Positions 5,865 to 10,562 of a stretch of DNA of 10,562 bases are shown one piece after another. The position numbers were made by a program, and so were the translations under genes. The notes under the pieces were generated by a model. That model was given only the letters and a program-made list of their open reading frames with translations, was not told the origin of the DNA and ran no database searches. Origin of the DNA: Planctomycetota bacterium (GTDB lineage: Bacteria > Planctomycetota > PLA2); contig JAKLKT010000058.1 of assembly GCA_023150495.1 (NCBI GenBank), forward strand, positions 1-10,562, given 5' to 3'. The first letter of the stretch is position 1; each line of letters begins with the position of its first letter.

Positions 5865-7148
5865 ATGGACACGATCGTGATCGAGGGGGGTCAACCCCTC
5901 AAGGGCAGGATCAGGATCTCCGGCGCCAAGAACGCGGCGCTCCCCATCCTCGCCGCGACGCTCCTCGTCGACGGGGAGGTCCGGCTCGAGGGCGTCCCCG
6001 ACCTGAGGGACATCCGCACCATGCTCGGCCTCCTCCAGGAGCTGGGCTCGGCCGTCGAGAAGAACGCCGACGGCACGATCTCCCTCACCGTCGCGGACCA
6101 GCGTGCGGTCGAGGCGCCCTACCGGATCGTCAAGGAGATGCGCGCGAGCTTCTGCGTGCTCGGGCCGCTCCTCGCGCGCCGGGGCCGCGGGCAGGTGTCG
6201 ATGCCCGGCGGCTGCAACCTGGGCGTCCGGCCGGTGGACCTCCACCTGAAGGGGTTGAAGGCGCTCGGCGCCGACATCACGATCAGGGGCGGCGACGTCC
6301 TGGCGGAGGGGGCCCTCAAGGGGGACGAGATCTTCCTCTCGGGCGCGTTCGGCTCCACGGTCCTCGGCACCGCCAACGTGATGATGGCCGCCACGCTCGC
6401 CGAGGGGCGGACGATCATCGAGGGGGCGGCGTGCGAGCCCGAGGTGAGCGACCTCGCGCGCTTCCTCGTCGCGTGCGGCGCGAAGATCGAGGGGATCGGG
6501 AGCCACCGGGTCGTGATCGACGGCGTCGACCGGCTGCGCGGCACGGCCTGGCGGATGATCCCCGATCGCATGGAGGCGGGCACGTTCATGGCCGCGGTCG
6601 CGGCCACGGGCGGCGACGCCTTCTTCGAGGGCGCCGACCCCGCGCACATGGGCGCCGTCCTCGAGGCGCTGAAGGCGTGCGGCGTGGCCGTCGAGCGCCA
6701 GAAGACCGGCGTCCGCATCTGCCGCGACGGCCGCCTCGGGCCGCTCGACCTGACCACGCTTCCCTACCCCGGCTTCCCGACCGACCTCCAGGCGCCGTTC
6801 ACGGCGCTGCTCTCCCTCGCGGACGGCATGAGCGTCGTGACCGAGAAGATCTACCCCGAGCGCTTCATGCACGTGCCCGAGCTCGCGCGCATGGGCGCCG
6901 ACATCCGCACCCAGGGCCCGAGCGCGATCATCCACGGCGTGAAGAAGCTCGACGGCGCGCAGGTGATGGCGAGCGACATCCGCGGCGGCGCGGCGCTCCT
7001 CGTGGCCGGCCTCGCCGCGGCGGGCACGACGACGGTCCACCGGATCTACCACGTGGACCGCGGCTACGAGCGGGTCGAGGAGAAGCTCCGGGCCCTCGGC
7101 GCCCGCACGAGCCGCGTCTCGGAAGGGGAGGGGCAGCAGCGGGTGTAG
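5865..7148 (+). CDS. murA: UDP-N-acetylglucosamine 1-carboxyvinyltransferase MurA
   Basis: MurA transfers the enolpyruvyl group from phosphoenolpyruvate to UDP-GlcNAc in the cytoplasm, the first committed step of peptidoglycan synthesis. The 427-residue length fits the family. All main active-site residues are visible with a constant +2 shift from E. coli numbering after the first loop: Lys22-Asn23 in SGAKNAALP, Cys117 (E. coli Cys115) in PGGCNLGVRPVD, Asp307 in FPTDLQAPF, Arg333 in YPERFMH, Asp371 and Arg373 in SDIRGGAAL, and Arg399 in VDRGYERVEEKL. Because Cys117 is present, the enzyme should be of the fosfomycin-sensitive class; this is inference from family knowledge. The ATG at 5865 is preceded by AAGGAAGGG (5853-5861) at a good distance. 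Its closest neighbour upstream is divergent, and downstream genes on the same strand start 72 bases later. A short Gln/Glu/Gly-rich tail (419-427) follows the conserved domain. Confidence 0.97.
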   Translation: MDTIVIEGGQPLKGRIRISGAKNAALPILAATLLVDGEVRLEGVPDLRDIRTMLGLLQELGSAVEKNADGTISLTVADQRAVEAPYRIVKEMRASFCVLGPLLARRGRGQVSMPGGCNLGVRPVDLHLKGLKALGADITIRGGDVLAEGALKGDEIFLSGAFGSTVLGTANVMMAATLAEGRTIIEGAACEPEVSDLARFLVACGAKIEGIGSHRVVIDGVDRLRGTAWRMIPDRMEAGTFMAAVAATGGDAFFEGADPAHMGAVLEALKACGVAVERQKTGVRICRDGRLGPLDLTTLPYPGFPTDLQAPFTALLSLADGMSVVTEKIYPERFMHVPELARMGADIRTQGPSAIIHGVKKLDGAQVMASDIRGGAALLVAGLAAAGTTTVHRIYHVDRGYERVEEKLRALGARTSRVSEGEGQQRV

Positions 7149-7172
7149 CCTGCAGGCTCCGGGACCGGGTCC
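7147..7172. repeat. Palindromes after murA (AGCCTGCAGGCT and GGACC-G-GGTCC)
   Basis: A perfect 12-bp palindrome, agcctgcaggct (7147-7158), overlaps the murA stop codon (7146-7148). It is followed by an 11-bp palindrome at 7162-7172. The first shares 11 bases with the repeat after asnS (2171-2181). There is no T tract. Either may be a 3'-end structure or a copy of a small dispersed repeat. Confidence 0.45.
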
Positions 7173-7205
7173 GCTTGCCTGCCGCGGCAAACGCGCCGGA
7201 ACCGG

Positions 7206-7220
7206 TTAGTCTGAGGCGCC
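7206..7220 (+). promoter_or_regulatory. -10-like box directly before the 7221 gene
   Basis: TAGTCT (7207-7212) lies 8 bases before the TTG start, compatible with a leaderless transcript. The following GAGGCGCC (7213-7220) also appears 4 bases after TTAG at 5727-5742 in front of murA, so TTAG plus GAGGCGCC looks like a shared module. GAGG (7213-7216) could alternatively serve as a closely spaced Shine-Dalgarno. No -35 box is found at normal distance. Confidence 0.35.
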
Positions 7221-7880
7221 TTGAAGAGAGCGCTGCTCTGGGTCATCGGCGTCGAGTGCCTCCTGCTCGCGGGGGGGCTCGGCCTCCATCTGCTCGGGGG
7301 CCTCGAGCGGTTCGAGCGGCCCTCGCCGCCGCTGCCCGTCTTCCGGCCGCCGCTCCACGACACGCGGATCGGCGACATGGTCCGGTACGAGCGCCGCGAC
7401 CGCGCGACCGGGAAGGTGCTCGGCTACCTCGACTACGAGGTGCGGCAGGTGATCGTCACGAAGGGCACGACGATCGGCCCGGAGATCGTGCTCTTCGTGA
7501 AGGATAGCGACGTGGACGGCCCGTCGCGGGAGCGCATCCTGCGCATCCAGCCCCGCGCGCTGATGAAGGGGTTCCTCCCTCCGCGCTTCGACGACGAGGA
7601 CGACTTCCCCGCCGGCGAGCGCGCGGTCGTCTCCCGCATCTCGACCGCGACGTTCCCGCTGCAGGAGCGTCCCCCGTCGGGGCCCACGCCGTCTCCCGTC
7701 CGCGGCTTCCTCGTCGAGGCGGTGATCCCGCGCAGGAGCCTCACCGGGATCGCGGAACGGTACTGGATGACCGAGGAGGTCCCGGTCTTCGGCGTCGCGA
7801 GGTGGGAGCGCGGCAACGAGCTGCTCGTGCTCCACCGGATGGAGAAGCCGAAGCGCACGGAGCCGGAGGCGGGCAAATGA
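7221..7880 (+). CDS. Membrane-anchored protein of unknown function, TTG start
   Basis: The 219-residue protein begins with a short basic stretch (MKR) and one hydrophobic segment (about 4-26, including LLAGGLGLHLLGG), so it is likely anchored in the inner membrane by its N-terminus with the rest outside the cytoplasm. A Pro-rich spacer (about 34-47) follows. The main body (48-210) is mixed alpha/beta with no motif I recognise; it has an acidic patch (RFDDEDDFPAGE, about 128-139), a Pro/Ser loop (151-162) and a basic, Glu-rich C-terminal tail. The start is TTG at 7221, since the next Met (about residue 53) would remove the membrane segment. Its stop overlaps the ATG of the next gene in the sequence ATGA, so the two are probably translationally coupled. 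The frame has G/C-rich third positions like its neighbours. Function unknown; a substrate-handling or envelope-assembly role would be speculation. Confidence 0.78.
   Translation: MKRALLWVIGVECLLLAGGLGLHLLGGLERFERPSPPLPVFRPPLHDTRIGDMVRYERRDRATGKVLGYLDYEVRQVIVTKGTTIGPEIVLFVKDSDVDGPSRERILRIQPRALMKGFLPPRFDDEDDFPAGERAVVSRISTATFPLQERPPSGPTPSPVRGFLVEAVIPRRSLTGIAERYWMTEEVPVFGVARWERGNELLVLHRMEKPKRTEPEAGK
7865..7869 (+). promoter_or_regulatory. Shine-Dalgarno sequence fixing the 7877 start
   Basis: GGAGG stands 7 bases before the ATG at 7877, inside the end of the 7221 gene. It selects this ATG over the longer in-frame reading from 7802, whose extra 25 residues are Arg/Ala/Gly-rich and look like a shadow of the upstream gene. 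Confidence 0.8.
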
Positions 7881-8467
7881 GCGTGCGCGCGCTCGCGGCC
7901 GTTGCCGCGATCCTCCTCCTCCTCGCCGTCACCGCGGGTGTGCTGCTCGTCCGCCGCCTCGGCTGGCTGGAGACTGGGGCGCAGGTCGAGTGGACGTTCA
8001 CGAACCCGACGCTCCTTGCCGCGCGCGGCCAGCGGGTGATCCTCCGCCCGATCGTCGAGGGCGTCCTGCCGCTCCGCTACACGTTCCTCCTGACGGTCGC
8101 GGATCCGCGCCCGGACGACGACATGGCCCCGGTGCCGCACCTGCGCGCGGGGACGGAGGAGCTCGAGGACGGCGAGTGGGCCTTCCGGCAGCCGGAGGCT
8201 CTCGCCCTCTGCCAGATGGGGGCGCTGACCGCCCAGGAGTGGCTCGCGGAGATCCGGCCTGTGGTGGAGAGGTGGGGCTCCGGGGAGGAGAGGCTCCTCC
8301 TCAAGGCCATCTTCGGCCACCGGAGCGGCGCCACGGTGACCTACTACCACGACCCCGCCGCGCCGGTCCCGGCCATGGGCTGGACGCGGAGCGAGCTCGT
8401 CGGCGAGGGCCGCCCGCCCGAGGTGCACTTCGCGACCGACGCCGGCATCGCGGCCGTGCCGGACTAG
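7877..8467 (+). CDS. Second membrane-anchored protein of unknown function
   Basis: The 196-residue protein starts with a typical signal-anchor helix: MSVRALAAVAAILLLL and on to about residue 25, then the basic pair RR. The remainder is predicted to lie outside the cytoplasm. It is beta-rich at first (VEWTFTNPTLLAARGQ in part, then RVILRPIVEG and LRYTFLLTV), then has an acidic segment (ADPRPDDDMAP) and a helical stretch around Gln-Glu-Trp and EERLLLKAIFGH. A short motif, GATVTYYHDP, and an Ala/Pro-rich end follow. I recognise no family. It overlaps the 7221 gene by 4 bases with its own good Shine-Dalgarno, so the two form one transcription unit and may form a complex. The TAG stop (8465-8467) begins a cluster of CTAG sites. 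It resembles the 7221 product only in architecture (one anchor plus an outer domain), not in visible sequence. Confidence 0.8.
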   Translation: MSVRALAAVAAILLLLAVTAGVLLVRRLGWLETGAQVEWTFTNPTLLAARGQRVILRPIVEGVLPLRYTFLLTVADPRPDDDMAPVPHLRAGTEELEDGEWAFRQPEALALCQMGALTAQEWLAEIRPVVERWGSGEERLLLKAIFGHRSGATVTYYHDPAAPVPAMGWTRSELVGEGRPPEVHFATDAGIAAVPD

Positions 8468-8504
8468 CCTAGGACTAGCCCTGGGCTAGAAGTGACCCCT
8501 AGGG
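8461..8504. repeat. CTAG cluster with direct repeat and small hairpin
   Basis: Five CTAG tetramers fall within 39 bases (starting at 8464, 8469, 8475, 8486 and 8499). The 9-mer ggactagcc occurs at 8461-8469 and 8472-8480. CTAGCC (8475-8480) pairs with GGCTAG (8484-8489) around a three-base loop, and CCCTAGGG (8497-8504) is a palindrome. The hairpin could end the two-gene transcript or be a protein-binding site upstream of the ffh promoter. Confidence 0.5.
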
Positions 8505-8516
8505 CACCCCGTCGAA

Positions 8517-8544
8517 TTGACCGGGCCCGAAAAGCCCGTAAACT
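8517..8544 (+). promoter_or_regulatory. Sigma70-type promoter of ffh
   Basis: TTGACC (8517-8522) and TAAACT (8539-8544) are separated by 16 bases, close to the consensus for the housekeeping sigma factor. Transcription would be expected to start near 8551, leaving a leader of only about 8 bases before the ATG at 8559. There is no Shine-Dalgarno, in line with leaderless or near-leaderless translation. Confidence 0.7.
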
Positions 8545-8558
8545 GCGGGGTTTCGCCC

Positions 8559-9950
8559 ATGTTCGAGTCCCTTACCCAGCGCCTCACGGGCCTCTTCTCC
8601 CGCCTCACCGGCGGCGCGGGCCGCCTCACGGAGGACTCCGTCAAGGAGGCGGTCCGCGAGGTGAAGCGGGCGCTGCTCGAGGCGGACGTGAGCCTCGAGG
8701 TCGCGCGGGCGTTCACCGATGCCGTCAAGGCGAAGGCCGTCGGCCGCGAGGGGCTCGAGGGCGTCACCCACGCGCAGCAGTTCGTGAAGATCGTCCACGA
8801 CGAGCTCCAGGAGCTCATGGGGGGCGAGACGAGGGGGATCGAGTTCGACGTCTCCGGGACGACCGTGATCATGATGGTCGGCCTCCAGGGGTCGGGCAAG
8901 ACGACCACCTGCGGCAAGCTCGCGCTCTGGCTCCGCCGGAAGCACAAGAAGAACCCGATGCTCGTCGCGGCGGACGTCCAGCGCCCGGCCGCGGTCGAGC
9001 AGCTGAAGGTGCTCGGCAGGAGCCTCGACGTGCCCGTGCACTTCGAGGAGGGCGGCCGGCCGCCGCGGATCTGCGCGCGGGCCGTCGAGGAGGCGAGGAA
9101 GCGGGGCTCCGACGTCGTGATCCTCGACACCGCAGGCCGGCTCCACATCGACGAGCCGCTGATGGAGGAGCTCGCCGCGGTGAAGCGCGAGGCGAAGCCG
9201 CACCTCGTCTACCTCGTCGCGGACGCGATGACGGGCCAGGACGCGGTGAAGAGCAGCGCCGCGTTCCACGAGCGGCTCGGCCTCTCCGGCGTGATCCTGA
9301 CGAAGCTCGACGGCGACGCCCGCGGGGGCGCCGCGCTCTCGATCCGCCACGTGACGGGCTGCCCGGTGATCTTCGTCGGCGTCGGCGAGAAGCTCGACGC
9401 GCTCGATCTCTTCCACCCCGAGCGCATGGCGGGCCGCATCCTCGGGATGGGCGACATCGTGAGCCTCGTCGAGGAGGCTCAGGAGAAGATCGACAAGGAC
9501 GAGGCGCAGCGCGTCGCCGAGCGCATGTTCCTGAAGTCGTTCAACCTGGACGACATGCTCATGCAGCTCGAGCAGGTCCAGAAGATGGGGAGCCTGAAGG
9601 ACCTCGTGAAGAAGCTCCCCGGCCAGCTCGCCGAGGCGTTCGGCGAGCAGGAGCTGGACGACAGGATGCTCGCGCGCCAGAAGGCGATCCTCCAGTCGAT
9701 GACGCCCTTCGAGCGCATGAACCCGGAGGAGATCCACGCCCAGCGGCGCCAGCGCATCGCGCGCGGCAGCGGCACCACGTTGAACGACGTGAACGAGCTC
9801 CTGAAATCCTTCAAGCAGATGCGCAAGCAGATGAAGGAGATCAAGGGCACGCTCATGGGGCGCATGGGCGCCCGCCAGATGGAGAAGCGGAAGGCGAAGA
9901 TCCTCAAGGAGATGAAGAAAGGGAGGATCCCCGGAATCCCGGGGATGTGA
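8559..9950 (+). CDS. ffh: Signal recognition particle protein Ffh (SRP54)
   Basis: Ffh binds the 4.5S/SRP RNA and hydrophobic signal sequences on the ribosome and delivers nascent membrane and secreted proteins to the receptor FtsY. The 463-residue protein shows the helical N domain (about 1-90), the G domain and the M domain. Seen are G1 GLQGSGKT (108-115), DVQRPAAVEQL (139-149), G3 DTAGR (190-194), G4 TKLD (248-251), the closing-loop GVGEKLDALDLFHPERM (274-290), and the M domain from about 328. The M domain has a Met-rich finger region (MLMQLEQVQKM), the SRP-RNA-binding RGSGTTLNDVNELL (402-415) and a C-terminal IPGIPGM. The start is the ATG at 8559. The frame extends upstream to a TTG at 8517, but that codon is part of the promoter and the 14 extra residues are not family-like. 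rpsP follows after three bases, so ffh-rpsP form an operon. Confidence 0.97.
   Translation: MFESLTQRLTGLFSRLTGGAGRLTEDSVKEAVREVKRALLEADVSLEVARAFTDAVKAKAVGREGLEGVTHAQQFVKIVHDELQELMGGETRGIEFDVSGTTVIMMVGLQGSGKTTTCGKLALWLRRKHKKNPMLVAADVQRPAAVEQLKVLGRSLDVPVHFEEGGRPPRICARAVEEARKRGSDVVILDTAGRLHIDEPLMEELAAVKREAKPHLVYLVADAMTGQDAVKSSAAFHERLGLSGVILTKLDGDARGGAALSIRHVTGCPVIFVGVGEKLDALDLFHPERMAGRILGMGDIVSLVEEAQEKIDKDEAQRVAERMFLKSFNLDDMLMQLEQVQKMGSLKDLVKKLPGQLAEAFGEQELDDRMLARQKAILQSMTPFERMNPEEIHAQRRQRIARGSGTTLNDVNELLKSFKQMRKQMKEIKGTLMGRMGARQMEKRKAKILKEMKKGRIPGIPGM
9927..9946 (+). promoter_or_regulatory. Hairpin over the ffh/rpsP junction
   Basis: A perfect 8-bp stem, ATCCCCGG (9927-9934) and CCGGGGAT (9939-9946), has an AATC loop. 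It ends 7 bases before the rpsP ATG. Its 3' arm contains GGGG, the only purine run near that start, so pairing could hide the ribosome binding site unless ribosomes finishing ffh open it. The peptide IPGIPGM is conserved in Ffh, so the structure may just reflect codon choice. Confidence 0.4.
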
Positions 9951-9953
9951 TCC

Positions 9954-10205
9954 ATGGCAGTACGTCTGCGTTTGAAGCGAACGGGGCGGACCAACCGTCC
10001 CTTCTACCGCATCGGCGCGTTCCACCACACGACGCGTCGCGACGGCACGCCGGTCGAGGACCTCGGCTGGTACGACCCGCTCATCCGGGAGCGCGAGAAG
10101 AGCTTCCAGCTCGACGAGGAGCGCGCCAAGTACTGGATCAGCAAGGGCGCGAAGCCGTCCGAGACCGTCCGGTCGATGCTCAAGCTGCGCGGCATCCGTG
10201 GTTAA
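9954..10205 (+). CDS. rpsP: 30S ribosomal protein S16
   Basis: S16 is a small-subunit protein needed for correct assembly of the 5' domain of 16S rRNA. The 83-residue protein begins with the signature MAVRLRLKRTGRTNRPFYRI (residues 1-20) and carries the conserved LGWYDPL (37-43). The helical end (IS-x-GAKPSETVRSML) is typical. The usual length is about 80-90 residues. The start follows the ffh stop by three bases and depends on coupling, because only a weak GGGG precedes it. Downstream, the expected KH-domain/rimM/trmD genes do not follow; an endonuclease III-like gene overlaps its last 8 bases. Confidence 0.97.
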   Translation: MAVRLRLKRTGRTNRPFYRIGAFHHTTRRDGTPVEDLGWYDPLIREREKSFQLDEERAKYWISKGAKPSETVRSMLKLRGIRG

Positions 10206-10562
10206 GGACAAGCGTCGCGCCGAGCTCGACAAGTTCCTGGCCCAGAGCCGGGAGCTTCCCGCCCCGCCGGGCAGCCCGTCGGAGCAGGTGATCTGGCTCA
10301 TCCTCGCCCGGCACGGCTCGAAGGATGGCGCCGAGCGCGCCTTCCGGGCGCTGTGGAAGCGGTTCGTCGACGTGAACGAGTTCCGCGTCGCGAAGGCGTC
10401 GGAGATCGCCTCGATCGTCGGCCGCAGCGTGCGCGGCGACACGATCACCGTGTCGGAGGAGGCGCGCGGGTTCCTGCGCCGCTTCCACAAGGACCAGCAC
10501 ACGATCGACTGGACCGTGACCGAGTCGATGACGATCGACCAGCTCCGCAAGTACCTGTCGGG
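10198..10562 (+). CDS. Endonuclease III-like HhH-GPD protein, 3' partial
   Basis: A GTG at 10198 overlaps the end of rpsP by 8 bases in another frame and opens a frame running to the right edge (121 complete codons). The visible part has a basic N-terminus (VKDKRRAELDKFL), then a helix pair resembling the start of endonuclease III / HhH-GPD glycosylases: VIWLILARHGSKDGAERAF (31-49), RALWKRFVDV, and ASEIASIVGRSV (68-79). It continues with LRRFHKDQHTIDWTV and ITDQL-like MTIDQLRKYLSG, where the helix-hairpin-helix (GVGPKTA type) would be expected next. The catalytic Lys and Asp and any [4Fe-4S] cluster lie beyond the window. The conserved Gln of the SAQxTD motif is not visible (ARHGSKD instead), so it is a divergent member and may not be an active glycosylase. 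Family-level call only. Confidence 0.62.
   Translation, partial: MVKDKRRAELDKFLAQSRELPAPPGSPSEQVIWLILARHGSKDGAERAFRALWKRFVDVNEFRVAKASEIASIVGRSVRGDTITVSEEARGFLRRFHKDQHTIDWTVTESMTIDQLRKYLS

Noticed and set aside
5651..5872. N-terminal extension of the TPR-alphaCTD gene
   Set aside because: It would overlap the murA start and the shared promoter region, has no domain, and the GGAGG before 5650 marks the true start.
5784..7190. 468-codon open frame opposite murA
   Set aside because: Antisense shadow of murA, whose plus-strand product has every expected catalytic residue.
7175..7212. TTGCCT with TAGTCT as a sigma70 promoter
   Set aside because: The spacer is 26 bases, far from the usual 16-18; similar long spacings at asnS and murA are more likely coincidence.
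3473..7507. 1344-codon open frame on the plus strand
   Set aside because: It spans asnS 5' end, ruvA, TPR-alphaCTD and murA in non-coding frames. Its product is Arg/Pro/Ala/Gly-rich low-complexity sequence with no domain, typical of shadow frames in GC-rich DNA.
8468..8558. SRP RNA (4.5S) gene next to ffh
   Set aside because: The 91-base gap lacks the conserved GNAR tetraloop hairpin and is filled by the CTAG cluster and promoter.
8492..10291. 599-codon frame overlapping ffh on the same strand
   Set aside because: Frame-shifted shadow of ffh and rpsP with Arg/Gly/Ala/Pro-rich product.
8499..10550. 683-codon open frame on the minus strand opposite ffh and rpsP
   Set aside because: Antisense shadow: His/Arg/Leu/Ala-rich, no motif, and the opposite strand carries three family-level recognisable genes.

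Overview
This window is G+C-rich bacterial DNA (about two thirds or more G+C by eye) that is densely coding on both strands. No phage, insertion sequence, CRISPR array, tRNA or rRNA is visible. It is mostly a housekeeping region of an organism that is not a close relative of the usual models. My best guess is a Planctomycetota-like or other deep-branching, uncultured bacterium. This rests on a TPR protein fused to RNA polymerase alpha C-terminal domains (a combination I recall from planctomycete annotations), a large Ig-like/propeller-like surface protein, and an unusual gene after rpsP. The taxonomic guess has low to moderate confidence.

Layout, left to right. Positions 1-2090 (+) hold the 3' part of a large, probably exported protein with Ig-like domains followed by a propeller-like region; it ends at a strong intrinsic terminator (2109-2142). 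Three genes then read leftward: asnS (asparaginyl-tRNA synthetase, 2200-3498), ruvA (Holliday junction protein, 3656-4219) and a TPR protein with two tandem alpha-CTD domains (4325-5650). A divergent control region (5651-5864) separates this block from murA (5865-7148, +). Next come two overlapping genes for membrane-anchored proteins of unknown function (7221-7880 and 7877-8467). A good sigma70-type promoter (8517-8544) then drives ffh (SRP GTPase, 8559-9950), rpsP (ribosomal protein S16, 9954-10205) and the start of an endonuclease III-like HhH-GPD protein (10198 to the right edge), which overlaps rpsP by 8 bases.

Functionally, the window combines translation (asnS, rpsP), protein targeting (ffh), DNA repair or recombination (ruvA, endonuclease III-like), peptidoglycan precursor synthesis (murA) and a likely transcription-associated protein (TPR-alphaCTD). 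The most unusual items are the TPR/double alpha-CTD protein, the overlapping pair of anchored unknowns, and the divergent HhH-GPD gene placed after rpsP, where the RNA-binding KH gene, rimM and trmD are often found. Start signals are mixed. Some genes have clear Shine-Dalgarno sequences (TPR-alphaCTD, murA, the 7877 gene). Others (asnS, ruvA, ffh, the 7221 gene) have TAnnnT boxes 7-14 bases before the start codon, which suggests leaderless or very short 5' leaders. I see no convincing evidence for a complete new defence or mobile system here.
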